Shown one piece after another: positions 14,301 to 26,300 of a stretch of DNA of 64,000 nucleotides. The stretch is from Capitulum mitella (lineage: Eukaryota > Arthropoda > Thecostraca > Pollicipedomorpha > Pollicipedidae): assembly GCA_030062745.1 (NCBI GenBank), contig CP099848.1, positions 4,970,685 through 5,034,684 of the forward strand. Direction: 5' to 3'. Below the pieces are notes generated by a model. The model did no database searches. It saw only the letters and a list, made by a program, of their open reading frames with translations, and had not been told where the DNA came from. Each line of letters begins with the position of its first letter. The first letter of the stretch is position 1. The position numbers were made by a program, and so were the translations under genes.

Positions 14301-17300
14301 CACCGTGCTGGAGGGGGACGCTGCCGTGCTGCGCTGCCGTCTGAAGGAGCCGGGTGAACGCAAGGTCAGCTCGGGTCGGGCAGGGTCAAGGCCCGGATCA
14401 GCGCCTGGGTCCCTGCTGGCCAGTGAATGTGCCACTGGCACGAGCATATATAAATTCATAGTCATCGTGCGTTGCACTCTACCTTCAGGCGAAACCGTGA
14501 AAAGGTGTGTCCACGCTTGTCGGCGGTGCGCTCAGGTCACGGACTCTTTGCGATAAATCTTGCTTTGTTCGTCAGCCAGAGCAAACGACAGCCTGTATCC
14601 CACCTCTGATTCATAAAGGTGTCTTCTCGAATGCAGCTCACGGCAAATGGCAAAGGATATCGATATTGCTCCAGGTCGGATCATTAAAGCTCCCGTGAAA
14701 ATATGAATAAATGTTTTATATAAAGTACATCATGTTTTTTGGATTGGGGGTAATTTGCATTAATGGACGATTCTGAGGCGAACCTAAACGTTTTTTTTTT
14801 TACATACCCTGGTTAAGTTTTAAACAGGTAAGAAAATGGCACTTCGTTGTTATTTAAGACGTCCTGAGTTTTCCGATACATCTGACTTAAGACGAATGGC
14901 AGTGATCTTGCGTTATGACCCTCTGGCAGCGTTAATCATTGCCAGGATATTAGCTGCTTCCTCAGGCCCAGCGGCCACATCCGTCCAAGATACCGTAGGC
15001 TGCGTCTGACCTTTGCTGGAACAGTCTCCTTACACGGTTGCGTGTCTTTGTGATAAGTAAAACATCACGCCAGTGTCAACAGCGGATTCCGAGGTCGCGG
15101 CTCTCGTGCCTAAGAGTCAGGACCACTTCCTCGGGGCTGTTCGCACTGTTGCTCACTTGGGTCCTCTTTCGTACTTTGGAAATACACACTGGTCTTGAGC
15201 TCATTTTCCTGTAAGAACTGAGATCGGCTTTTCCAAATGTGTATTTCCCCTCGAGTTTCGGCGGCTCCCGCGTGTGCTACACGGTCGATGTCGTGACATA
15301 GCCGTCTTCTCTGCCACCTTGGTCTGGTGAATAAGGAGTATGATAGGGAATCCGGTCTGTGGCAGACACTAGGTTCGAGTTCCAAACAGCTGACCATTTT
15401 AGGTCCAGACCGGAGGGGTCTCCGGGTCATGACACGGCCCTGTGGAAGTGCATGATATTATGCAAACCATCCAGGTTCTTCGGGTTTTAGTGCCTGGAAC
15501 AATTTTTTGAGACCGGAATAATGACGTCCTGGCCTGTGCAACATGGACTGTCGGATTGGACTGTCCGATGGATCGTTAATCATACCTGAAGACACTCTGG
15601 GCTACGTTTTCCACACGCATTCCTCCTGACAGAATACAGATTAAATTTCCTTTAGTTGCAGCTCGCAATACATGACTCACATACTTTACAGCAATACAAA
15701 AAGGAGAAAATAACTAGATGAACAGAAAGAAAACAAACGCACCAAAAAGGTAAACGTCACCGGAAGCTTTCTCACGACGTCCTCAAGCCTTCGAGTTACT
15801 TTCCGTGAAGTTATTTCCATGGTTGCCAGCCATGCGATCGAAGTGTGGCCTTGACCTTGGCCGGCGGCGGGTGGATGCCGGGTCGGCCGGTTGGCCGCTC
15901 GGTATCAGGGGCGGTCCTGGCGCGGTTTGCACCTCGGCCTGTCATCTGAGCCATCGGGAGACCGACGTTGGAATTAGCCGTGTCTGGTGAGGTGAACTAT
16001 GGGCGTGAACCCTCCTCGGCAATTTAAGATTGGTCCTGAATGGCCGTCCATAGTGGCAGAAATTTTCCCGACATGGAGAGGTGACAAGGTTTTAAAGTCT
16101 AACATGCTGTTTTTGCTGAAGGAAAATGGCCGAGACACAACCGAAGAAAAATAAGAAGCAGTGGAAAGTCTCAGCTTTTGTTTGCAACTTAACCCTATTC
16201 CCGGCAGGGGGGGCGGAATCCGCCCCCCTCGGGTTTTTTGCTTGCCAATTCCAGGCTTTTTGACGCAGCTTCACGAAACTTGGTGACTTTTCCTAGCTAT
16301 TCCTTCTACGCGCCGTGACAAAATTTCGAAATTCTATTTTGCTCAGGGGCGGAGCCAGGCAACGTTTTTGGGAGGCACCTCAGGTCATTTTTGGCCATGT
16401 TGAGGGTAAAAGGAAAATGTCTGCCAAAAACAGAGTTTTTAAGATAGAACTTAAAACTTTATATGAATATATAGCTAAATAGTTGGGCAATGTGCATATG
16501 TAATTTTGTTTATCTGAGGTCACTTTACAAGGTCAGGTCAAGGTCAAAAGCCAAAATTTGTTTTTTCGCAATGATTTCGGCGCCGTTTTTTCAAATGCCA
16601 AACCCGGAATATATATGACGTAGAAACATGCCCTCTACTTGTGTACCAAGTTTCAGCTTGATATCAGGTCAGGTCACGGAGCTATAACCTAAAATGTCAG
16701 TGCACGTACCCTATATCGCAAAAGCCAAAAAATGAATTTTTTGGAATAGAGTGAATTTAATCGATTAAAAACGTTTACAGATAATATTGAATGCACACGA
16801 CATCATTCCAGGTGACCCCTAGGTCACTGGAGGTCATTTAAGTTCAAAAGTCACAAGTTGATCTGAGAAACGTGTGACCATGACAGTTCCCCCTTTTTAT
16901 GTCCCTGGCACCGCCTATGCTAACATTATACAAACATTGTAATGCGATTTGTACTTCTTTAGCATAACATGACTAGTAGAAGCTAAAAAAGTGTTTTGGC
17001 CTCTTTTGTTCATTCCGTTATTGGAAAACTAATCCCCCTATTTTTGAAACCCTGTGAACGCCCATGAATTTTCTCAAAATTTCAAATTTGCATACCCATG
17101 GTAAAAGCCCTATTCATAATCTCTCGATTCATGCCAGTTTCATCGAAATCGGTCCATAAACAACGGAGTTATAAGAAGTCAAAAAGTACCCCCTATTTTG
17201 ACATTTTTGCCCCCCTGCATCTACAAATTTCCAAATTTCGAACATTTCTTTGTATAAAAATGTAGTTCACGTCACGGCAAATCGATTGTCGTTTGTTGCA

Positions 17301-20300
17301 ATGAAATCGGATAAGTAGTTCTCGAGATCTCAGGGGGGGCCGATTCCCCCCCCCCCCCCTGCCGGGAATCGGCCATACCGTCTAGCCCTCCGGGAATAGG
17401 GTTAAAGAGGTCGGGAAACCCAGTAAAAAGGATTCGTTCAGAATCGGGAGACCGAAGTGTTGTGGAATATGTGGTATTGTAAGCCGCCGTGACCGCTCGG
17501 CGCCGGTCTTCGGGCTGTGCCCCGGGGCGCGCCAGTCACGTGACTGACTGGCGGGCTCGCGGATGACCGCGGGCGGCCTTCACTGAATACAGGCAGTCGA
17601 GCACCGGACCTCGCTGCGCTTCAAAATCGATGCGCCACATGATGAGCGAGCAGCTTTCAGGATTTAGCGCTGTCAAGGATGAGAAAACAGGTGGTTTCGC
17701 TGAAGGGCGAGTTTGACAAGCTTAGAGGGGACATGAAGTATCTCGAAAAACGCATCGAAGAGAAAGGCAATGAAGTAGGTCGGTGGCTGAAGCCCAAATG
17801 GTCCGTCTGGAAGAGTGGACGTCAATGAGGTTATCTTGAGACTGCCTACGCTAATTTTCTCGAACCGGCAGTAGAGACAACACCACAGTAGAAGTTTTCC
17901 TCCGTCCAGGCGCCCCCCCTCTGGCACCGCCCCTGCCCCCCCCCCGTTGCCGCTGACTCTGCGAGTGCCGGGGCCGCTCAGCTGGCCGCCGACGCTCCAG
18001 GCGACGATCGGGTCGACGCGTTGTGTACCTCCAAGGCGCGCGGGGGAGGGACGAGGGGAGCTGTACGCCCGCCCGGACAGCAGGCGGCACAAGAGGTCGT
18101 TGAAAAGACTGGTGGTGAATTTGATCAAGTATGCCTTTCCTGGCATCGTTGTCGGTAAGGCTGACATTGCTTGTGCCCATCGTGTGAGTGAAAAAGTGTT
18201 GTGCAGATATGTGAAGCCAGGTGAGGGATCACGTGATCCGCGGCCAGGTCTACTCGAGGAGGATGAGTTTCCGTTCTAGGAGGGCGGCTGACGCTCCGTG
18301 CTTGTTAAGCGTGAGTGAGATAATCATGAGTGAGACAAGCATCAAAAGAATGCTTGCCAAGCGTCAAACATTATTTTTTTCAAAATCCGCTACAGCTTAG
18401 ACGTGATGGACATCCCTTCTAGTGTTTCCCGAAACGGCAAAGTGTTTCTGCGATTTGCGAAACATGGCCAGAGGAAACGAGTGACAACATGAACGAACTA
18501 GCGAAACTTGAGTTTTGATTCTCTGTGCATTAATATATGATGCAGGTGTATATGTTTGCTATGTTTCCCGTTGGCCTGCGCCGCTGCATCCGCCCCTGCT
18601 GTGATTTTCCTTGCGATTGTACTGTTGCAGCCGTCCCTGACTCCGTGACCGGCCGCCGCCGTCGCTGCCGACCCTGACTCCCTGCCGGGTCGCGCGGAAA
18701 TTAGTGTATAGCCGCAGGATCAGGCGAGGGGCAGAGCGCGTATGCGGGTGATTAACCTCGGTCTGAATATACCCGCCATCTGGAGTGCACGCGTTTATTG
18801 CTGAGGCATAGACCGAGAACCGCATTGAATCACGACACGGCGCGGCCGGTCTCGTGCCTAGCAGTAGTTTTCGCGATCTTTGCTCAGTGTTTCCGTGCCG
18901 TGATAGCCACCATGAGCGAGGTGGAGACGTTGTCGGCCTTGCTGGTGCAGCAGGCCGAGCTGTCCGTCCAGCGAGAGCAGCGACTGACAGCGGTTGATCA
19001 ACTGAAGCGGTTGATGGCTCTTCAGCCTCCCAGCGCCGTGGCCCCGGTCGCCGCCGACTCGAAGTCCGCAGGCGCCGCCCGACCCCCTAAAGGTCCCTGC
19101 GTCTGCTGCCCCAGCGCCACACTTCACCTAGTCAGTCTGGTTGCGGGATTTCGCCGTCTGGCGAGAAAGACTCGACGAATGCGTACTGCTGCTAACCGGT
19201 GCGTCCTTCCTGCCAGTCGAAGGGCAGCGCGTTGCGTTTCTTAGCCTCCTGGGCGAGGATTGGCACCTCCATACGGCTTGACCGTCGCCGATGACGCACC
19301 CCTGACATCGATCATGCCAGCAATGGAGCGGGATCTCCGTAGGCAGCACAACGTGCCGGCGGGCCACAGCGACTTCTACTCTCGGGTTCGAGAGGAGGGC
19401 GAAGGTTTTGATGATTTCCTGTGAGGAATCAAGGAAATCGCCGCGTGTTGCGTCTTCTGTGAGCACTGCATGGACGGCAGGTTCCGTGACCGGGTCATGT
19501 GCGGAGTGCGCGACGAGGAAGCTGTGAAATGGATGTTGGAGGACCCCGATCTCACCCTTCAAACGGCAGTGGACATATGCCGCGCGCCTGAAAATGCGCG
19601 TGCTACGTGCGCCAACATCCGCGGCCCCACAGGCCAGTCGGTGGCCTGGCGATCGGCGTACCGGAAGTCACGCGGCAGATCACGTGGCCCGCGGTCACGT
19701 GACGCCCCCCGGCAACAGCCCAGGCCGGGGAACGATGTCATCGGCGTGGGCGAGGCAGCCACACGGACCCGTCCGCGTGCCGCGCCGTTGGCGCCACCTG
19801 AAATGCGTGCGGCAAACTCGGGCTCTACGCAGCTGTGTGCCGTCAAGCCGCCCGCCCAGGATCGTGACCTGGGTCTACCGCGTCGGCGGCACCGACCCAG
19901 GACTCCGGCCGTGGCCCTGCACCGTACAGGGGCGGACAGCGCGGCCTGGACAAGGTGTCCGGCGCGTCCTAGCGGACGTGTATGTCGGTAGTCTCCACCC
20001 GTTCGACGCCTACGGTGGAGGTTCAGCTGTCTCACCCGACCGGCAACACCGCTCTTCAGTGCGCGCCGAATTCGGGAGCCGAAGAGACGATCATGGCTCG
20101 GGACGTTTAAGAGTCGACTGGCGTCCAGACGTCTCGCCTGCAAGCTGACCCCCGCGCCAGCTTCTCCGCCGTGTGGCGCCGCCCGTTCTCCAGCATCTGC
20201 GCGTTCAGCGCAGCCATTTAGCTGGCCAGTCGCCGAATCGACGCAACCGTGCACGTCATCGAAAAGTTGGCTGGCACGCTCCTCAGCTGGTCCAACTCGG

Positions 20301-23300
20301 TGGCTCCGGGGAGCTGACCGGCTGACTTCCTTGAGCAGATCATGCCCATGGCGCAGGCACCGGGGCAGTTGGGATGCTAGCGCCACCTATAGCTCTTGCA
20401 GCTGCGACTGCAGCGCCGCCTGCCGAAGTGGGTGCCAACCCGCGGGGAGTGGCGCTTCCTGTTGGTCATCCATCAGCCGGGGAACCAGCCAACGTGGTCC
20501 AACGACGCGGAACCGTCGGAGGTGACATGTGCGGCTCACGCAGCCGCTATCAAGGCCCGGCTTGATCAAGACGCGTCCTCGGCAGTGGCGACACCCTGCG
20601 GGAGACGGCTGGTGGCCCGATGGTGATCGAGCTTCGCGCTGACGCGACTCCGACTTCTCTCACATCGGCTCGGCCCGTCCCGTGCGCCTGGAGGGCGGAC
20701 ATCAAGGTCCAGCTTGATGTCGTGACACGAGGAATCATCGCACCGCCGATTGCCCCACCGAGAGGTGTTATTCGGTGGTGCCAGTCGCCAAGCAACCATC
20801 CGGAGTACGCCTGTGCGTCGACCTGACTCGGCTCAACCGCTACGTGAGGCGGCCCACCCACCTGGTCAGGCCACGCCACTACGCCGTGGCGAGCATCGCC
20901 CCCGGCGGTCCCTGGCGGACCACGCTGGATGCAGCCATGGGATACTTCCAGGTCCCCATAGCTGTATAATGCCAAAACCTGACATGCTTCATCACGCCGT
21001 GAGGGCGAATGAAATTTCCCAGAGCGCCATGGGACTCATCTCGCTATGCGACGAATATAACTGGCGCAGCGACGAAGCTCTCGTCGACATCCCTGAACAC
21101 CGTCACACTCGTGGAGGACCTGCTGGCGTACGACGCCACCCACCGGGAACATCCGGTGCACGTCATCGCCATCGTGCAACGGTGTGACGAAGCGCGGCAC
21201 CACACTGGACCCAAGGAAGTCCCAGTTAGCGCGGCAGGAGCTGGACTACTGCTGCTACCGCATCACACCGGCCGGCTAAACATCTGACGGCGAGAAGGTC
21301 AAGGCTATCGCCGAGTGCCCGCGACCCGAAAACATCACCGACCGCCGGTTGTTCATGGGGCTCGCCAACTAGCGTGGTGGCTTGTCATCTGAGTTCCCCA
21401 TGCAGTCCAACCGCTCCGGGACCTTCTGAGGGCGGGCCGTCTCTGGTGCTGGACGGCTCAGCACGAGACGGCCTTCCTGCTGGTCAAAAGCGTCCTGGCC
21501 GCGTCGCCGGTCGTGGTGTTCTTCGACCCGCGTCTGCCCGCCATGCTGCAGACGGGGACCGCCGCCCGGACGCGCAGGCTCGGATTTGCGCTGCTTCAGT
21601 GCCATGGCGACGCCTGGCGGCTGGCTCAGTGTGGTTCGCGATTTCTCACCGATACCGAGTCTTGGAATGCGATGGTGTATATCGAGCTGGCAGCCTGCCT
21701 GTGGGCATGCCGGAAGTGCCGCAGCTATCTTGTCGACTTGTCCCGTTTCGCCCCGGTCGTCGACCACCGCCAGCTGGTGCCCATGCTGAACCAGAAGCAG
21801 CTGATCGACTGGCATCGTACTGCTTCACCACCAGCTGGCAGAAGGGAGTAGATCACAAGGTACCAGACGCCTTGTTCCGTGCCTCAGCCAGAGATCCAGC
21901 CTTCGAAGACCAGGTGGAGGAAGCCGGTGACCTGTTAAACGCTGCTGTTGTCGCAGCTGTGCAGGCGGAGCGTGAAACTGATGACGGCACGCGTCTGGCG
22001 TCGCTCGTGGATCCCAGCCTCGGAAGGATCCGAGCCGCCGCCGACCGTGACCCAAAGTACGGAGCTCTGCGAGAGACAATCGTGCAAAGGTTTCCGGAAC
22101 ATCGGCACGAGGCGCAGCTAGTCTGCCCGTACTGAAGCGTGTGTAACATGTTAGCACTGAACGACGGCCTCATCGTGTACGGCCTTCGGCCGGTTATTCC
22201 GGCAAACCTTGGTAAGGATATCCTTGCTCGTCTGTATCAGTCACACCAGGGCATTGAGGGGATGAAGCACCTCGCTCGCCTCTGCGTGTTCTGGCCGGGC
22301 GTCGACCGCGACGTCGCCGGCATCGTTTCGTCGTGGCCGCGCTGCAGACAGCTGGCGTCCAGCCAGCCCAACGAGCCACTGTGGCGAGAAGATGACCGGT
22401 CGAGCCGCATGTTTGAGTCGGCGCCGGCCGACTACTTCCACGCCGCCAGCCGAACCTACCTGGTCGACGTAGACCATCTGTCGGGATGACCCTGCGTGAC
22501 CGTCTGCTCCAGGTCAGGTCAGGTCAGGTCGCGTCACGTCAGGTCAGGTCAGGTCAGGACCTCAGCCGGCCACCTGGCACAGCAGCTGCTGAAGCTCTTC
22601 GCTCATACAGGAGTCCCAGCCGTGCTCAGAGCTGACGGTGGCCCGCAGTTGACGTCGGGTTTTCTGCGCCGGTTCCCGGACCGGTGGGAGGTCCGCCACG
22701 AGATATCGTCGCCACGATGCCCCGGCCGAATGCCCACGCAGAAGCCTCCATGAAAAAAAGCCGCGAGGATGCTGGTTCCTCGCCGCGTCTTCACGTGGCC
22801 AACTGGACGACGAACAGCCTGGCCGGGGGCTCCCCGAACTGCGCAGCACGCCGTGAGCCAACGGCAGTTCTCCCGCCTAGACGCAGTTTGGGCGTCCGCT
22901 GCTGTCGGATGTGCCCGCCCACCGCCGCGCGTTAGCCCCGAGTGGCACCGCGTCGCAGGCGACTGCGACGCCAAGGCCGCCGAAGCCCAGAAGCAGGTGA
23001 CGCGCCGCCACGATGGTTCGGCGTGCCCGCCCAGGATCGGCAATCGCGTCGACCTCCAGGACACCGCCGCCGGCCGCTGGGACCGAACGGACGTAGTCGT
23101 CGGCATCGGCCGGTGCTGGACGTGCATGGTCAAGATGGCGAGTGGCCGCGTCTGCTGGCGCAGCAGGGAATTCCTGTGGCAGTGTTGTCCGCTGCTCAAG
23201 GACGGGGCGGAGACGCCGGCCACCGCCGGCGCCGATGACCAGCCGCCTGTCCGGCGGGGGCTGCCGAGCCGGCGACGGTACCGACGGCACCCATGCTCCG

Positions 23301-26300
23301 TCGCGGCTGCCGCAACGCCTCACGGTGCGCTGGGGCAACACAACTTACGCCGAGTTGTAACGCGTTGTTTGTATGTCGTTATATTTTGTTTTCGGCGGTG
23401 CGTTTTTGTCATCGGATGTTCATGCACCGATTGTTTCGCGATGTGGCGTTGTTAAGAATATTTCATAGCACATTTATTGTCTTGATAGGAGGTGTTGTGT
23501 TCCCCGTTAGCTTGCGCCGCTGCATCCGCCCCTGTCGTGCTTCCCTGTGCGATTGCACCGCTGTTGCCGCCCTTGGCTCGGTGACTGGCCGCCGCCGCCG
23601 CGGTCGACCCCTGGCTCCCTGCCAGATCGCGGGGAAACGAGTGTAGCCTCGGGGTTAAAATGCTCGAGAAGACGAGGGGAACAGAGGGCGTGTGCGGGCG
23701 AGGAGGCTCAGTCTAAATATAACCGACATTTGGAGTGCACGCGTTTACTGCTGCTGGATGGACCGAGAAATGAAGTGAATCACGACTGTGTCTGTCTCGT
23801 CACGTGTGCCCAGTTTTGCCCGCTGTCCATACTGTGTCGTGGGATTGCTGCCGATGGGTTTCAAAGAACCGCTTTTACATGTTATTCAGCTCGCGCTTTT
23901 TTGCTCAAGCAAGACCTTACACAATACGGCAGTTGTTTAGTTGTGCGTTTCGTCGAGCGAGTTTTCCCGTTCTGATTGCTTTTCGTTGCTTTGCGATTTG
24001 ACTGCTGTTTCAACTAGCTACAATCATTGGCTCTCCTGTCACGGTCATCAGGACGGTCCCAGTTCCAATCTTCTTACACCTGTGATTAGTGCCAGGTCCT
24101 GTCGAAAAATGCCATTGCTTCGTTTGTAATAACTGTGCGAAAAATCACACGTATGAGCAAAAAGTGACAAGCATGTTTTGCAAGCAATTTAAAAATGTAT
24201 TGCTTTCTCCTTCCTATTTGAATGTGATATTGGCGGCGGCCAGGATGTATGATTTTTCAACTCATTGCCCATTGCTATGGATTTTTTCATAGTGACCACT
24301 GAGTGAATTCAACACATGCACATTGAAATGTTCAGGCCTTGGCGATTACTGCAATCGCTGGGACGTTTCCCATTGAGACGAAGTGTCTTTCATATAATTG
24401 TGCTGCAGGATATCCATTGCAACCGAGGCAAGGAAAATGCTTTTCGAAATGCATGGGGGACATGCATCCTAAGTGCACCGTACAAAAATGGCGCAAGAAA
24501 AATTGCGATGCTTACTAAGGGAGTTCAAATCAAACCCAGCGAAACTAGAACTGATGAGTTCGAAAACTGTAGCTTAACTGATGCTGTTTTAAAAGACACC
24601 TGCACGCTCGCTCCCGTCGATGTCTACGGCCCCGATGAGGACAATCCAAATTTCCATGCGGGAATAGGCAAGATGTGTGACGTAGGAAAGGGAAACAGTC
24701 CATTATTATTGCCGGCGATTTTAATATTGTTTTGAACGAGGACAGCGATACATCTTTGTCCGTAAAAATGGCGTTCTGAGAAAAGCCGTGCCGCAAATGA
24801 TGCATGACAATAGAATGATAGACATTTTTCGAGAGAGGAAAGGTAATATATGGAAATGCACTTGGAGAAGTAATGGTCCAAAGATCAATCAAGCGAGACT
24901 GGATTATTTCATTACTTTGCGTTCGCTGATTTCGTGTGTTTCTGGTGCAAATATAACACCAAGGTAACGCACATATTATTCTATGGTAATTTTGAACATT
25001 TGCATACATGATCATATGAGACGTAAGGGATTCTTTAAAATTAATAACTCCATTCTTGAGGGTGACGATTTTTTCGATGAAATGAAGGTGAGACTGAACA
25101 CGCTATTGACATACGCTTTACCTCTATTTACAGAAGGGTTTGGACGTCAAAATCCTAGCAGGACTCCAGTAACGATAAAGTAGTCACATTTTGGGAGACG
25201 TTTACACGGAGTACAGGGACTACAGCTGTACCATTTGCGATCTAAAAAAAAAAACAACGTGAAAGTTTAGAGGAACAAGCTATCATGGCAGAAATCGAGG
25301 AGTTTGGGGAAATAATGGAAAGCGAACCAGACCAGGACAGCAACCCTAATTTAGAGATAATCAAAGAAAACTTCAGAAAATTAGAAATGCTAAAACTGAA
25401 GGATTCAGTGCGCATTCAAGACCTAAGTGGTACGAACAAGGCGAGCAGTCGACCGCATGTTTTCTAACTTCGGGAGACTAACCTCAAGGTTCTGACAAGG
25501 TTATCGCGTCCTTTGAAGACGGCACGAGGGGCACATTGCATGTCAAAGTCAGATTATCCTCAACTTTATCGGTTATTGATACAGAAATGTTGAGAGAGCA
25601 TCCGAAGCATCGAATGCAAACCGAACAATTCATGCAAAACGCAGATATTTAATAAATCAGTAACAATGAAAAGACTTCTACAGGGAAATGTCCCTCAGTA
25701 GCGGAGTTTGAGGCAGCACGTAGGACAAAAATGTAAGTCCTTGGTGGGACGGACTTCGGTCGAATTTTGAAAACATTTCAGGAATGGCATTAAGTTGTTC
25801 TTTGAAATAGTGACAGAATGTCTTAAGGCAGGTGTACTTTCCACGCGCCAAAAGATTTTAGCGTTGGTGCCAAAACCCAGCAGACCTTGAGCAGAAATAA
25901 AATAATATAGACTGTTGCTACTAACCCTCTAATGCAATCGCTGAAAAGGAAAAATAAAAACGCTCTTTTTCTGAGTTTAGATATTGAGGACGCTTTCAGT
26001 GCCGTCGACTGGACTTTTGCAAGGGTGGTCCTCGGGAAATGAAATTTTCCAGAAACCTCAATTAGTCTGGCTAATCTTTTTTTACGCCAGCTTTTACTCA
26101 AGAATGCTTACTCGAGAAAACACTCATATATTTGACAGAGTGATATTGGAGCGTTCCTCTCTCAGAGTGACCCTTTTAGCGCGTAAGCGCGTACATTTTC
26201 CTTATTGCCATAGAATGCCTACTTGAATGGATCCGTCAGAATAATGGCATTATAGGCGTTCGGATTTGCATTATTGACTATGAAGTTTCGGCATATGCAG

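Larger units (their letters stand above)
18543..23786 (+). mobile_element. Decayed Ty3/gypsy LTR retrotransposon
   Basis: Two direct long terminal repeats bracket gag and pol relics in the order gag, RT, RNase H, integrase, which is the Ty3/gypsy order. The best recall match is the K02A2.6-like group common in crustaceans. The element is riddled with stops and frameshifts and cannot encode a working polyprotein. It lies in the sense direction within intron 2. Its GC content is much higher than that of the neighbouring LINE. The left LTR appears truncated at its outer end, so no target-site duplication could be defined. Confidence 0.85.

Noticed and set aside
15365-15385. tRNA or SINE B-box-like string ggttcgagttcc
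   Set aside because: No A-box at the right distance upstream and no cloverleaf fold.
19559-20386. 275-codon minus-strand frame
   Set aside because: It is antisense to the gag-pol relic of the LTR element in GC-rich sequence and has no domain of its own.
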